Part shown: one piece after another, positions 45,252 through 57,822 of the stretch
Position numbering within the stretch: the stretch's first letter is position 1
Layout: each line of letters starts with the position of its first letter
From: Linnemannia schmuckeri
Lineage: Eukaryota; Mortierellomycota; Mortierellomycetes; Mortierellales; Mortierellaceae
Reading direction: 5' to 3'
Length of the DNA stretch: 64,000 nucleotides
Assembly: GCA_029449235.1 (NCBI GenBank)
Contig: JANATG010000002.1
Location: forward strand, 1,674,001-1,738,000
Made by a program: the position numbers and the translations under genes
The notes under the pieces: model-generated
The model's input: the letters and a program-made list of their open reading frames with translations, nothing else
Database searches by the model: none
Told to the model about the DNA's origin: nothing

Positions 45252-48176
45252 AGTAGTTGTTGGTGTGAGTTGTTATGAGGATAGGTGTAATAAGAAAGAA
45301 GAGGAAAGGTGTCATCGCGGCAATTTTGATCAAATGAAATTCAAGTTGCGGCCTCGAGGCAAGACCCTTAATAACTGGCCAAACTGATAGATAGGGCACG
45401 AGTGAAAAGAAAAAGTCGCGAAAGGAACGCGTCGATGAGAGCTTAATTGCCAGGACCCCATCCTGGTGTTCTCTCACTTCTGGAAACACGCAGGCACAGA
45501 CACCTTTTTCAGCCCCTCCTTGTGAATATCTATTCCGAATAAGTTCTGTTCTATATCGTCTTCATGCTCAAACGACCTCCAGCTGACACACGAGATGTTT
45601 TGCTTCGACTTCGTCAACTTCCCGTAAAACACCCCCTGACACCACTTTATCGAGCACTTGACCACCGTAATATCAGAAACAACTTTTAAGCCAAGATCCA
45701 TATTGCCGCTATCATTCCCAAGCGACAGAGAGTCGCATATAAACAACATAAATCTTCCGATTGGGAACAGTCCAGTTGCATATTATCGTGGTTGCTGGAT
45801 CATAATACCACTCTCTCCCCTTATTTCTTCTGCTCCCTCACCACCTCCGTCCTTCGCTTGTTACTTTTGCACTCGAGGAAACCGTTGCTAAAGTTGGAAC
45901 TCGACTTGAGGCGTCCTTACCTTTTCGTCAATAAAACATTATCCTTTCTATTTTCGTTATTGTAAAGAGAGTGTAGCGAACAGTAAAGATGAAAGAGAAA
46001 AATGGCCCGCCCATCGAGTGTCCTGGTCCCATAAAAAAGCCGTCTGCGAAATAAGGGCGTCCTTTTATTAGTTGATTCCGTCATGCTTGGAAGAGTAGGT
46101 CCCAGAGTATATCTCTCCGCAGTGTCTACCTGGGATAGCATGTCAGTAATCTTGCCTATCACTTGATTGTCCCTTAATTCTCTTTTGCTCCTTGTCTCTT
46201 TTACTCTATTATCCTCATTTTCGATCTTTTCTACCTGATATATGTGCCCAGACGGTGACAGTAAAAGGATGGACAGTCGTTCCTGTGAACCACTCAGATT
46301 CAGCAGCGTGCCTCTTTACTGGCTGTGAGGGTGAATGTAGATGTGGATATAGATGTATGGAGGATGTGGATGCGTGGATGCATACCCATGTAAGAGCACC
46401 TAGTCAGGATAAAAGGTAAAAAGAGTGCCGAACGTTGCCCAATTTTTTTTTCCTTTTTTTTGTTACGAGACGTCGTTCTTACCATCCACCCATTCCGTCT
46501 TGAACCGTCTCTCTTCCCCTCTTCTCTCTTTCTTTTCTCTCTCTTTCTCTCGCTTTCTCTCTTCTTTTCTTTCTCTCTTTCTCATTCTCTTATTTTTATC
46601 GCGGCTGCGATCTTGGATTCATCTCGACCCATTTGTTTTCATCCAAGCAAACTGAACAAAATCGTTTGTCTGGGGATCAGACTCAAATACGCATCTTAGC
46701 CCCTCTTTCTCTCTAAGTCTTTTAGTCTTGTCGATTTCATCAGGTTTGCTTCCCTCATTTGCCTTTTTAATCCTCGTTTTCCTTTTTTTTTCTTCGCCTT
46801 TTTCCATTTTGCTTCGCTACCACATACCTTCGACCAGTGTGTACGCCCATACATTTATTTGTTCGTTCAGAGCAACCCTCCAATTAGCCCAAACCTGCTT
46901 TGCTCTGCACCTCGTTTTTGTTGCTGTTATACCTTGACCATTCTCAACTCGGTTTCTGCGTCACCATCGTCACTCTTCAAAGGTCTGAAGAGCAATGCAA
47001 AGCTCCCATCATTAATCCTGCATAGGTTACACCGTTCATCATCAACCTGCCATCTATTTCCTTGGGGGTGGTTTGAAGGATCCCATACAAAAAAAAAGAA
47101 AGATCAAGTACGACAAGCGCGACGATGCTCACCTATTACCGCTTTATCATTCATTATTGTCAGTAGCCCTTGCATCATCTTCGCGCCCCTCTTTCTCCCT
47201 CTTCTCTCTTCTCTCTTTTCTCTTCTCTTTCTTCTCTCTTTTCTCTCTTCTCTTTCTTCTCTCTCTTCTCTCTCTCCAAAAACATGATCAAACCCTGAGC
47301 AAAACGTCTAAAAAAAGACCCGCCTCAATTACGCTGAGAGACACAGAGCCATCAAAAGGGACAACTGTAGGTACCACGAGAACACACCGACTCGCATTGA
47401 CCGAAAGACATCCCACATTCATCCTTCATTAAGCAACCTCACATTGGCACAGCTATCAGCTATGGCTCAACCCGATATGTGCTCACTTTCAACCAGCCCT
47501 GCCCTGTTTTTTCTTCCATCTTGTTCCCCTTCACCTGGCGCTTTTTTTTGATACTCCCTACCCCATGAAGTTACCTGGGCTGATCTGTTCCGATTTCGTT
47601 TGAAGCTCTCTTTCGCATTCAGTTTTTTAAGTCCTTCTTTTCTATCCATCTACATCTACCCCACCAACCACCACCTCCTTCGTTCTCCTTACTATTTTTT
47701 CTTTGTCTTCGTGTTTCTCTTCCTTTACATCCCTCTCTCTATCTCTCTTCTTTTTCTCCTCCCTCTCTTCTCTCTCTTTCTCTCTCTCCGCTTCTCCTTC
47801 CCTCCTTCCCTCCTGCTCCTGCTCCCCCTCATCTTCCTCTTCCACCACCACCACCACCACCACCACCACCACCACCACCACCACCACCACCACCACTACT
47901 TCCTCCTCCTCCTTCTCTTTCTCCTGCCGTCGACGATCAAAAAGATCACGCAAGTCCATCTTGCATTTTCATTCTCACCTCTCCTCGTTACTTTTCATAC
48001 CAGACCTTCTTGAAGCCATTGTCGGGCGATTCAATATTCGTCACATCGAATTTGGTTTTGGATTCATTCTTCTCTCCATTCTCTCTCTTTCCTTCCACTC
48101 TCCTCTCCTCTCCTCTACACGCCCAGACCAGAAGCACCCCATTAACTCGTAACATTCACTTTATACACTTTCGACA
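45252..48176. promoter_or_regulatory. 2.9-kb pyrimidine-rich region between divergent genes
   Basis: Lies between the start codons of the HMG gene (-) and the kinase gene (+). From ~46440 it is strongly C/T-biased on the plus strand, with CT-microsatellite-like runs at 46505-46600 and 47180-47285 and a CAC-triplet array at 47842-47897. I find no gene with supportable splicing or similarity. A long 5' leader for the kinase mRNA, perhaps with introns, is possible. Confidence 0.5.
47842..47897 (+). repeat. (CCA)n trinucleotide repeat
   Basis: About 18 consecutive CCA/CAC triplets. They are open in several frames (poly-His or poly-Thr readings) but sit upstream of the kinase start, in non-coding sequence. 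Confidence 0.9.
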
Positions 48177-51100
48177 ATGGCCACAGAACAAAGGATACAC
48201 TCAGAGATTGCTGCTCTAGCAATGACAAATATCTCGTCCAGCAAGCCATCTTCTCCTGTCACCAATGGTCGTTGCGGGGTCTCTGATAAGGATTCAGCTC
48301 AATCACCTTCTTCACAAAGATACCGCCCTGGTCGTTCACAGCCTCCAGGACAGCACCATCCAACACAGCCTTACGTCCACCAACAAAAGCAACCACAGTA
48401 CCACCACCACTCTCCCTCTCACCCCACATCCACCGTGGATGCACGCTCTCATCAAGTTTACTACTCTCATGATCCCCAACTTCAACAGCAACATCAACAT
48501 AAACATCAACAACAGCAGCAGCATGCTCAACAACCACAACCACAGCATATGCAGCAACAGCAGCAGCAGTACGCACATCAGCAGCATTCAAAAGTGCAGG
48601 CAAACCAATCACGGCGTGCATCTTCAGATCGAGGCAGTACAAGAGATTGTTCCAAATCTAAGCCTGTCGCACCATCTAAACCTGAATACGTTGGACCATA
48701 TCTACTTGGCAAGACATTGGGCAAGGGATCATCAGGTAACGCAGCTCACTCATCGCCTACTGTCTTTCTTTCTTTCAGGTCATTCTCTCACTTGCGTTTT
48801 CGTAAGACGAGGGGAGGCAACACTGTTTCTTGTCACACATCCACATTTCTCAAATCACACATGCTACCATGTCGGCCTTCGTAAACCTTTTTTCTTTTCC
48901 TTGCGCCAGCCTATCGTTCCGACCCCATGCATTTTCACAATGAAGGGTCAAAACGTGCATCATTCAAAAAAAGAAGTGCCTTGCCCTTTTTATTCAAAGG
49001 ATCGCCTGTTTGTGTTTTGTGTTTGTGTTCAATCGTCATTGTTGTAGCCCCTCTTATGCCCTTTTCCTGTCTGCCCCCTTTCCCTTTGTGTACCCCCTTC
49101 TCCCCCTTTCCCCTCTGTCCCTCTCTCCCTTGCTCTTTCTCTCTCTCTCCTTCCTGTCCCTGCCCCTGTTTTTTTGACTTTCTCACTCAGTCCTGGGGGG
49201 TTTTTTTTTTTTTTTTTTTTTTATTGCGCGCGACACTCATTCCCTTGGTTGCACCAATCAAAACAACCCCGAGTTCTCAATCATCCGATTGCCTTGAGGC
49301 CACCCCACCCATTCAATACTCACTTTCGATTGTGGAATTCGCATCTCACACCAACTCATCACTCTCTCCTGTTTTACTCCTTTCACGTATGTTAAACTCA
49401 CACAGGCTGCGTCAAGTTGGCTCGTCACCGAAGGACGAATGAGCAGGTTGCGATCAAGATCATCTCCAAGGCCTCGCTGGCCAACCGTGCGGCAGTGAAC
49501 CGTGGCATTGAACGCGAGATCGCTATCATGAAGCTGATCAATCACCCGCATGTGATTCGTCTCTACGATGTCTACGAAACCGAGAAAGAACTGTAAATGT
49601 CTCACCCTCGTTTGATTCATTGAAGTCTGTATTTTGTGTTTTGGTGGCAACAAAGCGGGAGCTGGATACTGATTAATTGTAATCATTTAACTTTCTGGCT
49701 CTCAAATAAACAAAAACAACGTGGTGTCGCTTTAGATTCTTGATCATGGAGTATGTCTCGGGAGGGGAACTGTTCGAGTACTTGGTCAACAAAGGAAGGC
49801 TCGACGAACCCGAGGCACTTCGATTCTTTCAGCAAATCATAGTCGGCCTCGCGTTCTGTCACAAGCGAAAGATCTGGTAGGTGTTACTGCTCATTGCTTG
49901 CTTGCAATTTGGTGTATTCCTATCAAAAGGAAGCACACACTTCCAAATCGCAAAAAAATAGGAGAAACTTAATGCATCAAACACTTCAATTGCTTCCTTC
50001 CTCCAAAAAACGACGCACATATAGCCATCGTGACCTCAAGCCCGAGAATTTGTTACTCGACCACCGCAGGAACGTCAAAATTGCTGACTTTGGAATGGCC
50101 TCATTGCAAAAGTCAGGACGACTACTCGAGACGAGCTGCGGATCGCCCCATTATGCCAGCCCTGAAGTTGTCACGGTAAAGTCAGTCAACCATCTCCCTT
50201 TCCTCCACCCTTCCAAAGAAAAAAAAGTTCTTGTACACAGAAGAACATTCTATTAGTCGTATTAGTAGCTCTATATTCTTACCCAATGTTACTGTTCTTG
50301 CTACCCCAATTAATTAGGGAATGAAATATGACGGATCGTCATCTGACATTTGGTCTTGCGGGATCATCCTCTACGCGCTTTTGACAGGACATTTACCCTT
50401 CGACGACGAAAACATTCGCCAACTCTTAAGTAAAGTAAAGTCAGGAAAATTTTATATGCCCACGGATATTTCGGCCAGTGCGAGAGACTTGATCAGCCGA
50501 ATGCTTACAGTTAACCCCAGACGCAGGATCACGGTATGAATATGACGATATAATTACCAAGAAGTTATATTGAAGTACTGAATGGCGCCTTGCTAATAAT
50601 GCATAATATCTTGTTTTGTCGCATTAATAGATGCAAGGAGTGATGATGCACCCATGGTTCACACTGGTCAATCTGGAACGTAACACGTTGGGAGAGCCAG
50701 CACAAGATCCTGATGTCATCCGGTCAATGGTTGTCGAGGAGCTGGACGCTGAGATCATTCGCCATATGCGTTGGCTGTTCGCTCCCGGCCCATCGCATAG
50801 CGATCCAGAAGCAAAGGAGGTCTTTGATGAAGGTGCTCTTCTTTCGGAGATTCAGGAAAAGATGACCAACTCTGAGGAGAACATGGAGAAGCTCTTCTAC
50901 CGGCTGCTATCCCAGCACAAGACGGAACTGCTGGAAAACTACAGTGGCGATGATAGTGACACAGTTCCAGGTAAGAAGTCGTACAGCCTCCCCCCATTCA
51001 CATATATGCTGCCAGTGAAGTTTACATACTCACAAGGTTGGGTTACTAATACTTATCTCGTATCCATTAGATGCTCCTCGGAGACGAGCAGATTCTTTCC

Positions 51101-53392
51101 CCACCTCGACCATTGGAAGTCTTCGATCCGCCACGCCCGATTTCAATCGCGTGCCACTTTCACCTGGTGAATCTCCACTGACATCTCCAGGATCGCCCCT
51201 CTCACCCATTATCAAAGGAGTAGACCCTACACCGCTTACTCTGAACCCAGACCCAGTCTCATCGGTAACGAACGGCATCAAACGAAATCAGAGTCCAACA
51301 AAGTCGCTTGCAAGCGGACCGACTTCAACAAAGGACAGTACTTCGACGTCCAGACGCGGAAGTGACGAATCAACAATCATGAGAAGCCGGTCATCTTCAG
51401 ACAGAGATCGTGTTTCAACTAGCTCGACAACAGGTGATAGCGATATTATTGCAGAACCAGCAGTGGTGGTGATAGGAAACAAGGACGACCGCAAAGCCCC
51501 CTTCTCGCCCAAATTGACACCCGTTAGCGGATCAATTCACGAGAGTCTGATGACTGTCAGCATTAAGCCTTACCAGCAAGCCGTAACAACCATGACAGGA
51601 TCTTGCCATCCTCTTGCCCATATCCCGACGCTCACTTCTCAACTACCTCCCGTCCACCCAACAACAGAGGCTACTGTCAACGGCCATGGAGGCGAGACCA
51701 AGGTCTTCGAGGTAGCAACATCCCCTCAGGATTCTATCGAGCAGCAAGTCATGTCGACCCAAATCTCGGAAAACAGTCATTGCTCCAGCACTGCGCGATC
51801 GGCATTGCCGCCTTACCAGTTTATTGGCGGACCTGGGTTTTCATCCAAGGCCTCGTCAAACGAGAAGATCTTGCCTGGGGCGTCCAGTATTCGATCACAG
51901 CGACCGGTCCTGCACCCACTGGATGTGAAAACCTCCGCAGGGATGACTACCATGAATGTCTCTGCCTCGCAACATTCACGAAAATGTAAGTTGAACGAAT
52001 ATCTTTTATTTCTCGACCATTGGCTTGCGAGATATCCAACAAGGACGTATCTTAACTGTTTGATATGTGTTATCTCTTCTAGTCTCGGAGGGCACCTCAA
52101 GCATTTGCTCAGTAACATCCATCGCGCCTATAGCACCCAAACGACCATGGTTCGCCCGGCTCTTTGACTTTAAGCCGCAGGTAAGGAAAATCTTTTGTTA
52201 GGTGTTTATTTTCATATCCTCTTGGTTTTCTGGCTGCAAAACGAAGTTCTAACAGATCATCACTTCTATTCCTCTCCTTTTGCAGCCGCTGTCGTTCAAG
52301 AGCAAGTTGTCTGCTGTCGAAACCCAGGAGCGCGTCGAGTTCATCCTCCGTGACCTCTTCCAACCCAGTGTCCGTATTGACTACCCCAAAAAGCCATCCT
52401 TTGGTCTCAAGTGCTGGTTCGATGGCGGAGGTAATGCGCAGCTCATACCAAACTCAAGTGAATTTTGCACAACGCACAAGTCCCTCGCGCGATGGACATT
52501 GACACAAAAATATCCGAAACCATCGTCAATTTCCAATGTTGTAGTGATTGACGATCAAAGGGCCAAGGCGGTCAAGTTCAAGGTGGATATCACAGAAAAG
52601 GCCATTAGCAGCAGTAGTGGCAGCAACAACAACAATAATGGCAACACCAGTTCCAGCTCTACAATGTCATCCTCCGCCATGGCCGCCATTCTTGCCTCTG
52701 TTGAGCAAACAGCCACTACCACCAACACCACCAGTAACGGGACCACAACCCATGTAAACGGTACTCACAGCGGTCGGAGCACCAACAACAGCACGTTCAG
52801 GAACATCTTCAAGGCCGGAGGAGGCGGAGGAGGAAGAGGAGGATCGTCGTCGACCTCTTCATCTTCGTCCTCATGCGCCGCTACAAACAGCTCGTCTACC
52901 TCTCGTCCGGGATCCGTTCTTAGAAGAGGTGACTGCAGTGGCAGCAATGATACAGCAACAGCAGCGCACGCAGCCGCGGCGGCAGCGGCAGCAGCGAGTA
53001 GTGGTCGACGTGCCAGTGATGGTGGATCGATCCTTTCTCACTTTGCAGCACGGTTACCCTTCAATTCTTCTCATCATCACCACGATCACCACCATCCCAG
53101 ACATAGTAGTCAGCAACACAACCACAGCCACCCTTATCCTATCCCTCCGACCCACAGCCGAGGACATCGCCATTCGGTCCATGAGGGGATCACACAACCG
53201 GGTCACCCGGGCCACCTTGCCCCCCCACCTTCACCGCTGAAGATCGTGAAGGTGACGTTGAACCAGCAGCAAGGAGCCAACTCGACACTGAAAAAGATCT
53301 TTGAGCGCCTTTGTGAGGTCTGGGATAGTCATTACCACTTCTCACAGGAGCACCCGTCCGCCGCCACCGCCGCTGGTGCCACCACAGCTTAA
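48177..53392 (+). CDS. GIN4/BRSK-type (CAMKL) serine/threonine protein kinase
   Basis: Nine exons: 48177-48735, 49406-49592, 49736-49876, 50025-50175, 50318-50533, 50631-50970, 51071-51985, 52083-52180 and 52286-53392; 1237 aa. The first ~165 residues are Gln/His-rich. The kinase domain (~170-440) has the Gly loop GKGSSGCV, VAIKIISK with the catalytic Lys (~204), HRDLKPENLLLD, DFGMASL and SCGSPHYASPEV. Its sequence is closest in style to Nim1-related kinases (Hsl1/Gin4/Kcc4, Cdr2) and animal BRSK/SAD. The C-terminal part contains WFARLFDFKPQ, FKSKLSAVETQERVEFILRD and AVKFKVDITEK. This fits a KA1-like lipid-binding module, interrupted by Ser/Asn/His-rich inserts. In yeasts such kinases act at septins to time mitotic entry and cytokinesis; the same role here is inferred. 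AATAAA lies at 53460-53465. Confidence 0.9.
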
Positions 53393-53526
53393 TTTGTAAA
53401 ACTCGTGGGGAGAAGTAGAACCCCATACTTTTATCATACTTTCCATACCCCTTATTAATAATAAAGTCAATCCTGGAGCTGGTGAGCGTTTTTAGCATGG
53501 CGAAGCTTGTCTAATCTTGTATATTT

Positions 53527-54893
53527 CTACCATATGTGAAAGTATTCGTTTTTATCCTCTTCTGCACCATTGTAAGCCAAAAGGTTCACGGTATCTTTAG
53601 GCACGTTATTCAAAGCACCACGAGTAGCCTTGGAAAGAACCAAACGCTTGAGTTCCTTGGGTGTAACAGATCCCGCATTGAACCCAGAAGTCGACACGGG
53701 TTGAAGGGCCAGATAGTACGCCAAAAGCCCCGCAAGATGAGGAGTTGCCATTGAAGTCCAATCTCTGTCGCAGTATCGTTTCCGGTCCAAGTTGACAAAA
53801 CCGTCCGTCCCGGCGCAAAGATATCAACGCAGGGTCCATAGTTTGACCATTCCGCCCGCTCATCTTCGACCGTCGATGCTCCGACTTTAAAAGTCCCTTC
53901 CACTCTAGGCGACTGAATCTCACAATAGTCGGCACCGTCGTTCCCGGCAGCAACGGCAACATGGATCCCAGCGTCGACCGCGGCCTTAACAACTGTGTCC
54001 ATAGTCCGGGACCGCTCGTACCCAATCGACATGGTCGCAACCGATCCTCGGTGACTCGCTTCCTGTACTCGTCTCAACTCGAGATGTCGTCGAATCACAA
54101 AATCGACACCGGCAATAAACTCTGACACAGTCCCATGGCCATCACCACCAATCACCTTGACAGCGACCTGGTGCGCAGATTTAGAGACCTAAATGCTCGA
54201 CTCCCTACAGTGCCCGCACAATGTGTCCCATATCCATGATCATCATAGTCATTTCCTCCCTCCACAGTCGTGATTCACCACTCGGCCCGAACTTCAAACT
54301 CCTTGTGCTCCAGATTTATTCCCGTGTCGATAACAAAGACGATACATTGCCGCGACCGTGAGGATCATACTCATAGGCAAAAAGAGCCCCCCCCCCCGCA
54401 TCCTTCTGCTTCACGGCCAACGAGCGGCGTCGAGAGATGCGAGCAGGGCCCAGGTAGCATTACGTTGAGTCTGAATCTTGGCGAGGCGACCTACAGAATC
54501 GCGTTCAACATAGGCAACCGCAGGGTTGACGCGGAGCAAGTGCAGTGCCCCGGAGTGGAAGTGCCCGGCGATGCCCTGAAAGGTCCCGATATCGTAAACG
54601 TGCTTGATCCCGTTGGCGATGTCGTTCCAGACATTGGAAAAGTTTTTTTTCTTCTTCCTCGCCTTCCTCCAAAGATGACCTGAAAAGATGACAACGAAGA
54701 AGAAGAATCGTGTATTTAAAAATCTTGAGCAGCGAGGGCTGAGAAATCGCGGGCGCGAATTCCATCCTTGAAGACGACTAGATATGAATCTAGGACGACC
54801 TTGGACTCTACTGAACCCGACAGGAGAGACAGTAACCGCTGTTATCGATGACGCCAAAAGTAACAACAGGGCGGATGTGGGAATGAGTAGCAT
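53527..54893 (-). pseudogene. Subtilisin-like serine protease (S8A with I9 prodomain), degraded
   Basis: The 5' end reads as a signal peptide (MLLIPTSALLLLLASSITA), followed by I9 propeptide text (WNDIANGIKHVYDIGTFQG, NPAVAYVERDSVG). Then come all three catalytic landmarks: Asp in VFVIDTGIN, His in GYGTHCAGTVGS and Ser in WTSMATPHLAGLLAYYL. They cannot be read in one frame. An in-frame TGA sits at 54275-54277 just after the Asp motif, a one-base shift is needed near 54185-54192, another near 53757-53764, and the prodomain also changes frame in 54660-54770. The usual Gly before Thr-Ser is a Trp. A homopolymer of about 11 C near 54390 adds another suspect site. No intron arrangement removes the stop convincingly, so I call it a pseudogene. 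Confidence 0.82.
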
Positions 54894-55562
54894 GATATCG
54901 TTTGTTGGAGTGTGTGAAGCTGTGAGGATCTAGGAAAAAGAAAGTAAATGTTTGTTTCTCCTTGGGTACCACGGTTTTAATAGTCTTCTTTTGTTTTTTT
55001 TTGTTTTTTAACCATTTTGGTGGTCAAACATCCTTCCTGAGAAGTTGCTCACACACATTGCTTGGCAAATAAAAAAAAAGGGGTAATGTCTAATTATCCA
55101 TGGGTAACAGAGCCATAATCGAGAGGAGAAAGGGTGAGTGTATCGCTGGTCTTGCCTCTTTCTTTTCTACAGTTCTGCCAAGAACTGATATTGTTACTCA
55201 GGGAGAGGGTTGTGGCCAGAGTTGTAGGACCGCTGTTAAGTCCTCAATTGGTACGGGGGTAGTGATAATAGTGTCCTAAGGAACCACACGAAACGATACA
55301 CTGCAGCGCGCCAGCAAAACTCTTGTCAGTACTGCTCTCGTCCAAGAAGTGATGTGTAAAAGGACAAAGAGCAGATAAGAGGGCTGAGCACACTACTAAT
55401 ACTATGTCTACAAAGAATATGACTGTTAATCTAAAGCGTCGCCACCGCTGCCTAGCCACCACCTTATTTTGTAACAATATAAAAAATTCAACTAAGCACA
55501 TCCTTATCTGAGGGGCTGCAATGGTCCGTTTATGTTTTTGTTCATAAATTATGATTTTTCTA
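54894..55562. other. Intergenic region upstream of the subtilase pseudogene
   Basis: Former promoter of the pseudogene (minus strand), followed by AT-rich sequence up to the inverted-repeat element. No gene seen. Confidence 0.5.
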
Positions 55563-55809
55563 CAGACTGCTCTCGTTGAGAGGACGTTTTCGATCTACAA
55601 ACGAGTTTTTTTACGCACATATTTTTTCAACTGGAGTGAATAGAACGCTCTTCAGACCTCCCCTCCGAGATATCTCAAAACATATGGGAAAGGTCAATCC
55701 AACGAATTAAAGTTTTGACAGAGTTCTATTCACTTCAATTAAAAAAATATATACGTAAAAAGAATTCTCGTTTGTAGGTAGAAAACGTCCTGTCAACGAG
55801 AGCAGACTG
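55563..55809. mobile_element. MITE-like inverted-repeat element with TA flanks
   Basis: A 247-bp element whose ends are CAGACTGCTCTCGTTGA (left) and, on the other strand, CAGTCTGCTCTCGTTGA (right). Both sides are bordered by TA (55561-55562 and 55810-55811). The inverted repeats extend imperfectly to about 85-90 bp per arm (left to ~55650, right from ~55722), leaving a ~70-bp centre with no open frame. TA target duplications and CAG-starting termini are typical of Tc1/mariner/pogo elements and their non-autonomous derivatives. Confidence 0.85.
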
Positions 55810-55857
55810 TAGATCTGGAGTGGATATCATGGATATGAACTGGTCTACCAAGTTTGG

Positions 55858-56370
55858 TAATAATATGCCTTTAAAATTGCTGTAACCAAGAAGGTTCACC
55901 GCGCCCGCGGGGCATCGCTCAACATACCTGAGGTGGCCCTTCCAATCACTAACGCCCACAATCCCTTGTGGTGTCTATTATCTACTATAGAACGCCGAGA
56001 AACTACGAGGCAAGATGGACAGGTAACACGCCAACAACCCAGCAACATGCGACGTCGTTATAGTGATATCTGACTGCCTGCCCAGATGCAAAGATATCGA
56101 TACACGATCCACGGTCCGAAAACGCGGCCTTGCAATCATCAACTGAGCGACTCCGACAAAGATGGTGTTTTTGGCACGCGGGGACAAGAATTGACAATAA
56201 TCGCCATACTCATTTCCGGTTGCAGAGGCGACACGGATGCGCTTAGATCCTGTCAATGGCATGGCGATAGAAATTGCCAGCGATGCCTAGGAGGACGCCA
56301 ATGTCGTAAACATGCTTGATCCCTCCTAGGATCTCGGCCCAGTTTCCGATCGTTCGAGAACCGACTGAGA
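55858..56370 (-). pseudogene. Second subtilisin-like protease relic, internally deleted
   Basis: On the minus strand, I9 prodomain text (NWAEILGGIKHVYDIGVLLG, then IAGNFYRHAID) runs directly into the middle of the catalytic domain (GNEYGDYCQFLSPRAKNTIF). The end of the domain follows (SHVAGLLACYLSILP) and a separate tail (PAGAVNLLGYSNF). The Asp and His motifs are deleted, and the GTSMATP Ser region is eroded to ITITTS. Frames shift between pieces. It appears to be an older, more decayed copy than the 53.5-54.9 kb pseudogene. Confidence 0.75.
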
Positions 56371-57822
56371 TTGAGGTTAGGTTGTGAAGTGTTGTATTCT
56401 AAAATCTTGGATAGGAGTCGAAAAACTCATGAACCCGTATGCTCTTAATGAAGATAACCAGAGTTGGCTGGACTGGACATTTTCGTTGTTGTAGTTGTTC
56501 TTGTTCTTTATGAAGAAATGGGAGAGGCAACGGCGCTCGATACGACCTGAAGAAATCACCTGTAATCTTGAACAGCAATGACGCGTGATGTGAATAGCGA
56601 GTACACGGTGAGCATAGAAGAGAAAAAAAAATGAATAAAAAAAAAAGGCTCATTTCTTACGCATCCATTCTATCTAAATAGATATCCGTTCAACGCGAGT
56701 GCATGAATGAATACTCATGCTTTCTGTTCAATTTTTTTCCTTTCTTTTGCCTACGTACGTGATCTCTGCTTTTGTTCGTTTGGCTCCGTTTGAGTTCTGT
56801 GTGAATGGCAGCATGTAACACCGATCAAAGGAATACATGAGTATCGCAGAAATAAGGTGCCATGCTCAACCAACCTACCTGCCTGCAATAGTAGAGCACT
56901 CAGCAAGGTTCAAGCGAGTAAACAGCCTCTTTTCCAAGCTGTGGATACAAAAATACCACAGTCCAAAAGAATACCTACTCCGATCTTCCTCCCTTTCCTC
57001 CGCCCACCCTTCATTCAAGGCGATTTGGAGATGCCATGGTCTAATATGGTTACAACGACACAAAAAACAGAGAGAAAAACCTTGATCAATAAAAAAAAGT
57101 AGGTCCTCCGGGAAAGTCCACGACACGGTGACATGCATGCATGCACGCTTTTCTAGCGGGAAGCCTATTTCCATGGACACGCCACTGCACATGTACTGTA
57201 CAGCACGGTTTCAAACGTTTTGCAACAAAAAAAATATGTGTGAATCCTTGAGAAAAAAGCTGAGAAAATGCATTTTTTCTGGAGTGAGCTACTTCATACA
57301 CTTATTGTTTCTATCTGTTACTATCATCATTCACCGATTGGAGGACTTTAGTTCTATGAGGTGCGCACCATGGCGACAATCTCGTTCTTGAGATAATATG
57401 GATGCAAAAAATGTGCATGAAAAGGTCATGCTAATCCCATGGACAATAATTTGTTGAGATTGCAAAACATTTGGAACCACGTTGTACATCTGGCACCAGA
57501 TTTCTCTCTCCTACCAGGCGGGAAAGAGCAATACAAGGGATCGAGCAAAAGTTTCGACTGCTCATGTATCACTTCACCGACTTAGGGTGGACAAGCTCAC
57601 ACAGCGTTTGCCTTGTCCTCGTGCATTGACATGTAACAAAAATGGGCTGAAGGAGGGAGGAGAGACCATTCATACATTCATTCATTTAAATATCTCATAC
57701 AAACTCACACACGATAACAAACATCCGGGCCCAGTATTACTACGAAGGAGGGCGAAAACGAATTGAGTATATTGTTCACAAGAAAAAATAAGATTTTAAA
57801 CAAGGATATAGTTGAAAAGTGT
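56371..57822. other. Intergenic region between subtilase relics
   Basis: About 1.4 kb of AT-rich sequence with A-runs near 56620-56650. I see no gene, repeat family or RNA gene. Confidence 0.5.

Noticed and set aside
47600..48013. Frame with a long poly-His run upstream of the kinase
   Set aside because: It is a translation of CT-rich and CCA-repeat promoter sequence and has no similarity or splice link to the kinase start.
54174..54300. Considered splicing around the stop at 54275 to rescue the subtilase gene
   Set aside because: The conserved Asp-to-His segment is continuous in the stop-containing frame, so removing the stop as an intron would delete family-conserved residues; further frameshifts remain elsewhere.
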